Shown in pieces: positions 8,255-15,187 of a stretch of DNA of 64,000 bases (positions are counted from its first letter, which is position 1; the number at the start of each line of letters is the position of its first letter). Made by a program: the position numbers and the translations under genes. The DNA is from Streptococcus sp. HF-1907. GTDB lineage: Bacteria; Bacillota; Bacilli; Lactobacillales; Streptococcaceae. Below the pieces are notes generated by a model. It searched no databases and was not told where the DNA came from. It worked only from the letters and a program-made list of their open reading frames with translations. The DNA lies in assembly GCF_015594605.1 (NCBI RefSeq), contig NZ_JADNQT010000001.1, positions 326,149 to 390,148 of the forward strand. The letters are read 5' to 3'.

Positions 8255-8906
8255 CCGTCACCTCTGCTCTCAGGCGCTCCAAGGTCTTGTCGCCGATGCC
8301 AGAGACATTGCTCAAATCATCCACCGACTTAAAGCCACCATTACTGTCGCGATAATCCAAAATGTCCTGAGCACGCTTTTCTCCGATACCTGAAATGGTC
8401 TGCAAGTCTGCTAGCGTCGCCTTATTGAGGTTGATTTTTCCTTGGCTAGACTGTGTTTCTGATGCCGTTGAGGTTGCAGGTGTGGCAGTAACCTCGCTGA
8501 CTGCTTCGCCAACTTTTGCGACATAGACCACTTGTTCATCGGCTACTTTCTGAGCCAGATTGACTGAGTTTTTGTCTGCCTCTCCCGAGAAGCTACCCGC
8601 AACCTTAACCGCATCAGTCACTCGACTGCCAGCGGGTAAAGTGTATACACCTGGTTTTTGCACCGCTCCTTTGACATCGACAGTCACTTGCTGGCTTTCA
8701 GTCGCCACTTTTTCTTGAGACTGATCTGTTTTGGGCTGAGCAGACGATTGCGAGACTGCTTCAAGCTGCGGTGTCAGTTGGCTGACCTGCTCGACTTTTG
8801 GCTCTGCCTTTGTCACCAAAAAGACAGCAACCACAAGGACTGCTCCCAAGACAAGGCCAGCCTGCCACTTGTATTCTTTTGCTTTTTCTAATAACGTTTC
8901 TAACAT
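8247..8906 (-). CDS. comEA: Competence DNA receptor ComEA
   Basis: A 219-aa membrane-anchored DNA-binding protein that captures double-stranded DNA and hands it to ComEC. One membrane segment lies at 17-32 (AGLVLGAVLVVAVFLV), followed by a Gln/Ser-rich linker, a SLBB domain (VDVKGAVQKPGVYTLPAGS, about 75-135) and two C-terminal helix-hairpin-helix motifs (LQTISGIGEKRAQDIL and LSNVSGIGDKTLERL). Order and length match streptococcal ComEA. The start at 8906 follows GTGGAGG. A cin-box 20 nt upstream predicts induction by the competence sigma factor ComX. Confidence 0.93.
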   Translation of the reverse strand: MLETLLEKAKEYKWQAGLVLGAVLVVAVFLVTKAEPKVEQVSQLTPQLEAVSQSSAQPKTDQSQEKVATESQQVTVDVKGAVQKPGVYTLPAGSRVTDAVKVAGSFSGEADKNSVNLAQKVADEQVVYVAKVGEAVSEVTATPATSTASETQSSQGKINLNKATLADLQTISGIGEKRAQDILDYRDSNGGFKSVDDLSNVSGIGDKTLERLRAEVTVD

Positions 8907-8925
8907 AAAAAGACCTCCACTTACT

Positions 8926-8933
8926 TATTCGCA
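8926..8933 (-). promoter_or_regulatory. Cin-box (ComX-dependent promoter) of comEA
   Basis: TGCGAATA on the reverse strand matches 7 of 8 bases of the streptococcal cin-box TACGAATA, which acts as the -10 element for the competence sigma factor ComX/SigX. It sits 20 nt upstream of the comEA ATG with the ribosome site between them. Confidence 0.7.
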
Positions 8934-9006
8934 ACGGAAGGTGAAAATCTTTTACAAAAGCTGAAAAAATTCCTATAATGGAGCTATTAGATCAAAAGGA
9001 GACCCT

Positions 9007-9519
9007 ATGACACGTGCACTTCTAGTCGTTGACATCCAGCAAGCCTTGATTGACCTAGAGCCAACCAACAAAGACACTTATCTAGCCAAGGTTGACAAAG
9101 CCATCGCTCACTTCCGAGAAAGAGGCGAGGAGGTCATCTTCGTTCAACACACCGAAGATGATAGAGAATTGCTGGCGCTTAATAGCAAGGGCTGGCAGCT
9201 CTACGCAGGACTTGATGTCAGAAAGGATGATAAAATCATCCGCAAATACTTCAACTCTGCCTTTCGAAAAACCAACCTCGAAAGCTACCTAAAAGAGAAA
9301 GCCATTGACCACCTTGTCGTCTGTGGCATGCAGGTTGAGTACTGCATCAATGCAACCCTGACCGTTGGCTTTGAAAAAGAAATCAATCTAACGGTTCTAT
9401 CCGACGCCGTCACCACCTACGACCGTGATAACATGACTGGTCAAGCCATCATGGGTTTCTACAACCAAACTATCTGGCCAAACTTCGCCAAAGTCATCCC
9501 AACAGACCGACTGAACTAG
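9007..9519 (+). CDS. Isochorismatase-family cysteine hydrolase
   Basis: A 170-aa protein with the family triad: Asp in LLVVDIQQALID, a Lys near residue 79, and the nucleophilic Cys in CGMQVEYCINATLTVG with its preceding cis-peptide-like Gly-Met-Gln. Relatives hydrolyse amides such as nicotinamide or carbamoyl compounds; the substrate here is not assignable. ATG 9007 follows AAAAGGAGACC. It is a single-gene unit closed by a strong terminator and faces away from comEA. Confidence 0.82.
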   Translation: MTRALLVVDIQQALIDLEPTNKDTYLAKVDKAIAHFRERGEEVIFVQHTEDDRELLALNSKGWQLYAGLDVRKDDKIIRKYFNSAFRKTNLESYLKEKAIDHLVVCGMQVEYCINATLTVGFEKEINLTVLSDAVTTYDRDNMTGQAIMGFYNQTIWPNFAKVIPTDRLN

Positions 9520-9522
9520 CTA

Positions 9523-9554
9523 AAAAGTCCTCGGCAATCACACCGAGGACTTTT
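9523..9554. terminator. Bidirectional terminator
   Basis: AAAAGTCCTCGG pairs perfectly with CCGAGGACTTTT around an 8-nt loop. It is shared by the isochorismatase gene (+) and plsC (-), which converge here. Confidence 0.88.
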
Positions 9555-9557
9555 CTA

Positions 9558-10298
9558 TTATTTCAAATGTTTTTCTGGTTTCCAAACAAAGCTAGCAATG
9601 TAGCTAAAGATTAGGGTCAAGATAACCACAACCAACGCTACGAGTCCAAGTGGAATACGGTAGATGTAGGTCAATGGATTTGGTTTCTTGCCATTGTTAT
9701 AAGTGGCATTTTCAGCATCCAAACGGTCAAATTCTGCTTGGATACGGCTGGCTACTTCTTCAATTCCCTCGTCATTCATGCGTTTGATGTCTGAGATATC
9801 GATTGGATTCCCAAAGTTCATGTCCACGCGCTCACCAGTCACAAGTCCCTTCAATTCACGAGGTCCCTCATAAACAACAGGCATGATTTTAACCTTAGCC
9901 ATCTTAGCAATGACAGCAACACCACCCTTAACATCTGTCGAATGACGGCTACCGCTTGGAAACATAATCAAAGAACGTTTGCTTTTCTTGAGCATCTTGA
10001 TTGGGTACTTGATAGCTTCTTGACCAGGATTGTCACGGTCAATGGGGAAAGCCCCACACATGCGAATCCACCAACCGAAGATACGGTTGGTAAACAATTC
10101 CTTCTTAGCCATGAAAATGAACTGCTTAGGACGAGCAGCGAAAGCCATATAGACGGGGTCCCACCAAGTACGGTGTGGCGCCACCAAAATATAATTCTCA
10201 TCCTTGTTCAAAATTTTGTCTTCATTATGGAAATGCGCGTTGCCATTGAAAATCCACAGCAAGAACATGACCAATCCACGTAAATAAGTATAAAACAC
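9558..10298 (-). CDS. plsC: 1-acyl-sn-glycerol-3-phosphate acyltransferase-like protein
   Basis: PlsC-type enzymes make phosphatidic acid from lysophosphatidic acid at the inner membrane face. The 246-aa protein shows the acyltransferase blocks: HRTWWDPV (HX4D catalytic pair) near residue 42, FPSGSRHS near 113, and VYEGPRE near 142. The second block differs from the common FPEGTRS form because Glu is replaced by Ser. A C-terminal membrane segment (LGLVALVVVILTLIFSYIAS) adds to the N-terminal hydrophobic stretch. The start is GTG 10298 behind AAAGGAAA. Function is fairly sure at the family level; acyl-chain preference is unknown. Confidence 0.82.
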   Translation of the reverse strand: MFYTYLRGLVMFLLWIFNGNAHFHNEDKILNKDENYILVAPHRTWWDPVYMAFAARPKQFIFMAKKELFTNRIFGWWIRMCGAFPIDRDNPGQEAIKYPIKMLKKSKRSLIMFPSGSRHSTDVKGGVAVIAKMAKVKIMPVVYEGPRELKGLVTGERVDMNFGNPIDISDIKRMNDEGIEEVASRIQAEFDRLDAENATYNNGKKPNPLTYIYRIPLGLVALVVVILTLIFSYIASFVWKPEKHLK

Positions 10299-10428
10299 GA
10301 GCTTTTTCCTTTCCTAAATCAAATTTTTAACTTACCTTATTCTACCATGCTTAGGCTAATTTAGAAAGAAGAAACTGGTTTTGAAGTGCAGGCTTGGGGG
10401 ATTTTAGCTATTCTGCGCCAGCAATTTT

Positions 10429-10437
10429 TGCTATAAT
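10429..10437 (+). promoter_or_regulatory. Extended -10 promoter abutting trmN6
   Basis: TGCTATAAT (10429-10437) is a perfect extended -10 element, with no clear -35. The ATG begins at 10444, only 6 nt past the hexamer, so transcription should start at or beside the start codon. Confidence 0.6.
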
Positions 10438-10443
10438 AAGCCT

Positions 10444-11208
10444 ATGACAAATCCAATTTTAAAAGAAAATGAACGTATCGACCAGCTTTTTTCGACTGAT
10501 GTGAAGATTATTCAGAACAAGGAAGTTTTTTCCTACTCTATCGACAGCGTCCTCCTGTCGCGCTTTCCCAAGTTGCCATCGCGCGGGCTTATCGTGGACC
10601 TTTGCTCTGGTAATGGCGCCGTTGGGCTCTTTGCTAGCACCAAGACTTCTGCCAAGATTGTGGAAGTTGAGCTTCAGGAGCGCCTAGCGGACATGGCTGA
10701 GCGGTCAATCCAGCTAAACGACCTTAGCGACCAAGTGACCATGGTTAACGACGACCTCAAAAACCTGCTTAACCATGTGCCACGGTCACAAGTTGACCTC
10801 ATCCTCTGCAATCCGCCCTATTTTAAAGCGACGGAGACCTCCAAGAAGAATATCAGTGAGCACTATTTGCTTGCCCGCCATGAGATTACGACCAACCTAG
10901 AAGAAATTTTCAGCGTAGCTAGACACGCGCTCAAGTCCAACGGTCGTATGGCCATGGTTCATCGTCCTGACCGTTTCTTGGAGATTATTGACACCATGCG
11001 CCAGTATAACCTCGCGCCCAAACGTATCCAATTTGTCTATCCCAAGCTAGGCAAGGATGCCAACATGCTCCTCATCGAGGCTATCAAGGACGGCTCAACC
11101 GAAGGCATGAAAATCCTCCCGCCCCTCATCGTCCACAAGGACAACGGCGACTATACCGACGAGATTTTCGAGATATATTTTGGGAAAAATAGCAGAGCTA
11201 ATGGCTGA
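10444..11208 (+). CDS. trmN6: tRNA1(Val) A37 N6-methyltransferase-like protein
   Basis: A 254-aa SAM-dependent N6-adenine methyltransferase of the YfiC/TrmN6 group. The SAM-binding motif I is [13 protein letters not shown] near residue 50, and the catalytic NPPY motif is [10 protein letters not shown] near 120. It probably methylates A37 of a tRNA. The gene is followed, with overlap, by a GIY-YIG gene, as in the Bacillus yabB-yazA pair. No ribosome site precedes the ATG, because the -10 box lies 6 nt upstream (leaderless layout). Confidence 0.85.
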   Translation: MTNPILKENERIDQLFSTDVKIIQNKEVFSYSIDSVLLSRFPKLPSRGLIVDLCSGNGAVGLFASTKTSAKIVEVELQERLADMAERSIQLNDLSDQVTMVNDDLKNLLNHVPRSQVDLILCNPPYFKATETSKKNISEHYLLARHEITTNLEEIFSVARHALKSNGRMAMVHRPDRFLEIIDTMRQYNLAPKRIQFVYPKLGKDANMLLIEAIKDGSTEGMKILPPLIVHKDNGDYTDEIFEIYFGKNSRANG

Positions 11209-11479
11209 TGCAGTAGCTTACATGTACGTGGTCCGTTGCGCAGATGACACGCTCTACACCGGTTACACAACCGACTTAGAGCGCCGCATCAAGACCCACA
11301 ATGCAGGCAAAGGCGCTAAGTACACCCGCGTCCGCAGACCCGTCAAACTCATCTACTCTGAAAGTTTCGCTAGCAAAAACCAAGCCATGTCCGCAGAAGC
11401 CACCTTCAAACGCAAAACTAGAAAACAAAAACTCGACTACATCGCCACACACAAAAATGAGGACTCGACTAACGACTAA
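11201..11479 (+). CDS. GIY-YIG nuclease-superfamily protein (YazA/YhbQ type)
   Basis: A small single-domain protein. [23 protein letters not shown] carries the GIY-YIG strands (here MYV and YTG), the catalytic Arg and downstream Lys/Glu positions. YazA/YhbQ proteins are proposed to nick or recognise structured nucleic acid; the physiological role is unresolved. The frame is open from TTG 11180. ATG 11201 is preferred because it overlaps the trmN6 stop by 8 nt, which suits translational coupling; ATG 11222 also gives a complete domain. No strong ribosome site is present. Confidence 0.8.
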   Translation: MADAVAYMYVVRCADDTLYTGYTTDLERRIKTHNAGKGAKYTRVRRPVKLIYSESFASKNQAMSAEATFKRKTRKQKLDYIATHKNEDSTND

Positions 11480-11643
11480 CCATCAAACCATAGATTAAAA
11501 GAGGAAGGACTCCCAAAATAAGGGCTCTATAATTTCTGTAGTGGGTAAATCCACCACAGAGATTATGGGGCTTTTTCAGTGTAGCAAAAAAGCTCCATAA
11601 GACTTATAATGAAAAGCGACTAAACCATCATTAGGAAGACCTT

Positions 11644-12484
11644 ATGGAACAGCTTAAGAATACCACAGAACTCATCGGATTAAAAGACAAAAATATCAAA
11701 ATCAAGACGGTTTTTAAGGCTGATACCCACATCACGATTGAGGCTAGCCTAGACTATCAGCCTCCACTCTGCCCTCACTGCAAAAGTCAGATGAGCAAGT
11801 ATGACTTTCAACGAGCTTCTACTATTCCAATCCTAAGACCCTTCGCTCTCCTATTTTTAGGCTCAGGCTGAAACAGTCTCTCCCCAGACTGTTTCACTCC
11901 CCAAAGCTAAAATCGTGCTCGACCGCTTCCATATCGTCCAACACCTTGGCAAGGCTATGATAGCGACCAGAATTGCCATGATGAAGACCTTTGACAAGCA
12001 TTCTCTCCCTTATCGAGCTATGAAAAATCACTGGAAAATACTCCAGAAAGACAGTCACAAACTTTCTGACAAACGCTTTTATTCACGAACCTTTAGGCAA
12101 ACCTTGACTCCGAAAGAAATTGTTAAGAAAATTCTAGATTTATCGGACGAACTCCGCTATTATTATGACTTGTATCAACTCTTATTATTCCATTTTCAAG
12201 AGAAGAATACCGACCATTTTATGGCACTGATTGACGACAACCTTCCCTTTGTCAATCCTATATTTACCGCTGTCTTTAAGACCTTCAAGAAATACAAATC
12301 CTACATCGCAAACGCCCTGGAGCTCCCTTATTCTAACGCTAAGCTAGAAGCCACTAACAAACTCATCAAGGACATTAAGCGTCAAGCTTTCGGCTTTCGA
12401 AACTTCAAAAACTTTAAAACAAAAATTCTCATCGCTTTGAACATCAAAATAGAGAGAACCAATCTGATTCTCTCTAGATGTTAG
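11644..12484 (+). pseudogene. ISL3-family transposase, deleted and interrupted
   Basis: The N-terminal zinc-finger region is present (CPHCKSQMSKYDF near residues 44-56). At about 11850 homology is lost and a 36-bp segment of the genome's own intergenic repeat appears (11866-11901). Homology then resumes near 11905 with the central DDE region (VLDRFHIVQHLGKA) and continues to the normal C-terminus at 12484. Roughly 170 residues are missing, including the helix-turn-helix and the first catalytic Asp. Inactive. Confidence 0.85.
11866..11901 (-). repeat. 36-bp fragment of the 178-bp intergenic repeat inside ISL3
   Basis: The reverse complement is identical over 36 bases to 37544-37579 within the intergenic repeat. 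It contains that repeat's hairpin GAAACAGTCT/AGACTGTTTC. It marks the deletion junction in the transposase. Confidence 0.85.
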
Positions 12485-12538
12485 TGATAAGTCACCCACT
12501 ACAGTTGACAATGAGCCAAGTTAATAGGCAACAAAACA

Positions 12539-12565
12539 AATAAGCACCTGAATTAGATGCTTATT
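12539..12565. terminator. Terminator between ISL3 remnant and cshA
   Basis: AATAAGCA and TGCTTATT form an 8-bp stem with an 11-nt loop. T-runs lie on the reverse-strand side, so it chiefly serves cshA. Confidence 0.6.
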
Positions 12566-12582
12566 TCCATGTTATATCATTA

Positions 12583-14166
12583 TTATTTGTCGCCTTTGTT
12601 ACGGATAACAAAGCCGTTTTTCTTCTCACTTGAAGTGCGGTGTGGTCGACGATTTTCTTTGTTTTCAAAATCCCTACGGTTCTTGTTTGAGGTACGTTTG
12701 AAATCACGACGGTCACCGTTGCGATCATTACCATCACGTCCGCCACGACGATTTCCTCGGTCATTACGACGACGGTCACCACCACGATTATTACGACCAC
12801 CTTTACCTTGGAAGCCACCGCCTGATGGTTTGAATGGTAATGGTTTTTCACGTGCAATTTCCACTTCTGGAAGTGTATCTGGGTCTTGGACAGTCAAGCT
12901 CAAAACATACAAAGCCAACTCTTCCGGAGTGAATTCCGCAGCCAATTTAACCGCGTCACCCTTGAATTTGTCAAAGTTAGCACGAATGGCTTCGTCCGCA
13001 AAATCACGTTCGATTTTAGCAAGAGCCACTTTTTTCTTAGCTTGGAAAGCCTCTTCAGCAGTCGCTGGCTTAAGACCTTTCATGCGCTTCTTAGTCAAGT
13101 TCTCAATGATAGCCAAGTAACCCATTTCGTTTGGTGACACGAAGGTGATTGATTGACCATGTTTACCAGCACGACCGGTACGACCGATACGGTGAACATA
13201 ACTTTCAGGGTCTTGTGGAATATCGTAGTTGTAGACGTGAGTCACACCTGAAATATCCAAACCACGCGCCGCCACATCTGTTGCAACCAAGATATCAAGG
13301 TTATCATTTTTAAAATCACGAAGAACACGAAGACGTTTGCCTTGGTCAAGGTCTCCGTGGATACCTTCTGCACGGTAACCACGTAACTTAAGTCCGCGGG
13401 TCAATTCATCAACACGACGTTTGGTACGTCCAAAAACGATAGACAGCTCTGGTTGGTCAACATCCATAAGACGCGTCATGGTATCAAATTTTTCTTGTTC
13501 TTTGACACGGATATAATATTGGTCAACCAAGTCCGTTGTCAATTCCTTAGCCGCAATTTTCACATGCTCAGGCTCTTTCATGAACTGCACACCGATACGT
13601 TTGATAGCATCTGGCATCGTTGCTGAGAAAAGAAGGGTTTGACGTGTTTCTGGCACACGGCTGATGATAGCTTCAATATCTTCAAGGAAGCCCATGTTAA
13701 GCATTTCATCCGCTTCATCCAAAATCAAAGTCTCAACATGATTAAGTTTAAGCGCCTTGCGTTTAATCAAGTCAAGCAAGCGACCCGGTGTCCCCACAAC
13801 GATATGAGCACCTGAACGAAGCGCCTTGATTTGTTTTTCAATGCTAGAACCACCGTAAACAGAGCGTACTTTAACACCCTTATCACGACCAAAACGGAAA
13901 AGTTCCTCTTGAGACTGCACAGCCAATTCACGAGTAGGCGCAATGACAAGTGCTTGAATAGTATTATCTTCAGTATGAATTTTATTTAGAGTTGGCAACC
14001 CAAAGGCAGCTGTTTTACCAGTACCCGTTTGCGCTTGACCGATAACATCCTTACCTTTGAGGGCGAGTGGAATGGTCATTTCTTGAATTGGAGATGGCTC
14101 AACAAAGCCTGCTTTTTCTACCGCTGAAAGAATATCTTGCGATAAGTTAAGTTCTGTAAATTTCAA
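12583..14166 (-). CDS. cshA: DEAD-box ATP-dependent RNA helicase CshA
   Basis: A 527-aa helicase for mRNA turnover and ribosome assembly, important at low temperature. All family motifs are visible: the Q motif (F..PSPIQ), I AQTGTGKT, Ia PTRELA, Ib TPGRLLD, II DEAD, III SAT, V-VI ARGLD and [10 protein letters not shown]. The tail after residue about 440 is Arg/Gly/Asn/Asp-rich ([16 protein letters not shown]), a typical RNA-binding extension. Translation starts at TTG 14166 behind AAAAGAGAAA. An AAGACAG/CTGTCTT hairpin lies in the leader (14184-14204) and may affect expression. Confidence 0.93.
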   Translation of the reverse strand: MKFTELNLSQDILSAVEKAGFVEPSPIQEMTIPLALKGKDVIGQAQTGTGKTAAFGLPTLNKIHTEDNTIQALVIAPTRELAVQSQEELFRFGRDKGVKVRSVYGGSSIEKQIKALRSGAHIVVGTPGRLLDLIKRKALKLNHVETLILDEADEMLNMGFLEDIEAIISRVPETRQTLLFSATMPDAIKRIGVQFMKEPEHVKIAAKELTTDLVDQYYIRVKEQEKFDTMTRLMDVDQPELSIVFGRTKRRVDELTRGLKLRGYRAEGIHGDLDQGKRLRVLRDFKNDNLDILVATDVAARGLDISGVTHVYNYDIPQDPESYVHRIGRTGRAGKHGQSITFVSPNEMGYLAIIENLTKKRMKGLKPATAEEAFQAKKKVALAKIERDFADEAIRANFDKFKGDAVKLAAEFTPEELALYVLSLTVQDPDTLPEVEIAREKPLPFKPSGGGFQGKGGRNNRGGDRRRNDRGNRRGGRDGNDRNGDRRDFKRTSNKNRRDFENKENRRPHRTSSEKKNGFVIRNKGDK

Positions 14167-14294
14167 ATGTTTCTCTTTTCTAAAAGACAGTGCGAAGCTG
14201 TCTTATAAGCCTTTATTCATTGTCTTTATTAACAACCTAACTAGTGTAACACAATTAAAACTAAAAAGATAGAAAATAAGTTGTGAAAAGGTTT

Positions 14295-14645
14295 TTATTT
14301 AGGATAATAAGCTGCGCTAAACACCAGCAAGCCCAAGACAAAAGCCAAAATCAAACTAAACACTAATTCCTGGTTCTGTCTAATCATCAAGCTAACCATG
14401 CGACATAAAACCCCAATCTCCAAAATAAGCACAATCCCATAGCGCTTGCGCCTTCGCTCAATAGAAGCCACCCGAAAACGCATCAAACCAACCATTACAA
14501 CAAAAAGATAAAATAACCCAGTCAATAGAGCAAGCACGGTCAAAAACACCTTTGGGAAAGCCAGATGACCAACCATAGCAATGACTAATGTCAACCAAGC
14601 TAGCCCAGTCATCACCCAAACAACGTTTGTCATCTTCTTTCCCAT
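14295..14645 (-). CDS. Small membrane protein, function unknown
   Basis: A 116-aa hydrophobic protein with about four membrane helices (near 8-28, 31-51, 69-85 and 92-112) separated by a basic cytosolic loop containing ERRRKRYG. I do not recognise the family. It lies 19 bp downstream of the PH-domain gene on the same strand and is probably co-transcribed with it. No terminator separates them. Confidence 0.65.
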   Translation of the reverse strand: MGKKMTNVVWVMTGLAWLTLVIAMVGHLAFPKVFLTVLALLTGLFYLFVVMVGLMRFRVASIERRRKRYGIVLILEIGVLCRMVSLMIRQNQELVFSLILAFVLGLLVFSAAYYPK

Positions 14646-14664
14646 CCCCTAAACCTCAATTTGA

Positions 14665-15045
14665 TTACCGCAAAACAGCTTCAGCAAGTGCCTGCTGAAT
14701 TTCCACCACGTTATGGTCACTATTAAACTGCAAAACTTCAGCTGGCTCTGCTGCCGATGAAATCCAAATTTTCAATTTCGCATCCAAATCAAGATGTCCC
14801 GAAGTCTCTACCGTAAATCGCGAAATAGACCGATAAGGTAAAGATTTGTAAGAAGTCTTCTTCCCAGTCACCCCCTGCTTATCCACCAAAATCAAACGAT
14901 AATCTGTAAAGACAATCAAATCCCGCACCAAAATAAAAGCCAGATTAACCTGCTCATCTGGAATCAGAATATCCTCCAGCTGACGCTCCACCTTATCATT
15001 GTCATGCTGTGACGCATTACCAATCATCCCTGAAAATAGTCCCAT
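14665..15045 (-). CDS. Bacterial PH-domain protein
   Basis: A 126-aa soluble protein with a bacterial pleckstrin-homology-like fold: alternating strands (FILVRDLIVFTDYRLILVDKQG, YRSISRFTVETSG, LKIWISS) ended by one amphipathic helix (EIQQALAEAVL). Such bPH_1 proteins are widespread in Firmicutes with no settled function; they are thought to act as binding scaffolds. ATG 15045 follows GGAGGTGC. The 15046-15187 gap upstream holds only a small ATCTTGC/GCAAGAT hairpin. Confidence 0.75.
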   Translation of the reverse strand: MGLFSGMIGNASQHDNDKVERQLEDILIPDEQVNLAFILVRDLIVFTDYRLILVDKQGVTGKKTSYKSLPYRSISRFTVETSGHLDLDAKLKIWISSAAEPAEVLQFNSDHNVVEIQQALAEAVLR

Positions 15046-15187
15046 ATCAGCACCTCCTATGTTTTTTCTTCATTATACCCAAAAGCCAAAGAAAAAGCAC
15101 AGGAAAACTTGTTCCCTGCACCTTCTTGATAAGAACCTCCATCTTGCTAGGCAAGATATCTATCTTAATCGCTAGTTTCCTAACGCA

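Larger units (their letters stand above)
11523..12517 (+). mobile_element. ISL3-family element with internal deletion
   Basis: The left end (GGCTCTATAATTTC then TGTAGTGGGT) and the right end on the reverse strand (GGCTCATTGTCAAC then TGTAGTGGGT) form imperfect terminal repeats of about 24 bp. The element is 995 bp, compared with about 1.4-1.5 kb for intact relatives. No clear 8-bp target duplication flanks it. The transposase is gutted, so the element is immobile unless helped in trans. Confidence 0.8.

Noticed and set aside
11505..12530. 8-bp target duplication around ISL3
   Set aside because: The flanks AAAATAAG and AAGTTAAT do not match.
12557..13137. Arg/Ser-rich plus-strand frames over the cshA tail
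   Set aside because: They mirror the Arg/Gly/Asp-rich CshA C-terminus, have no ribosome site and match no family.
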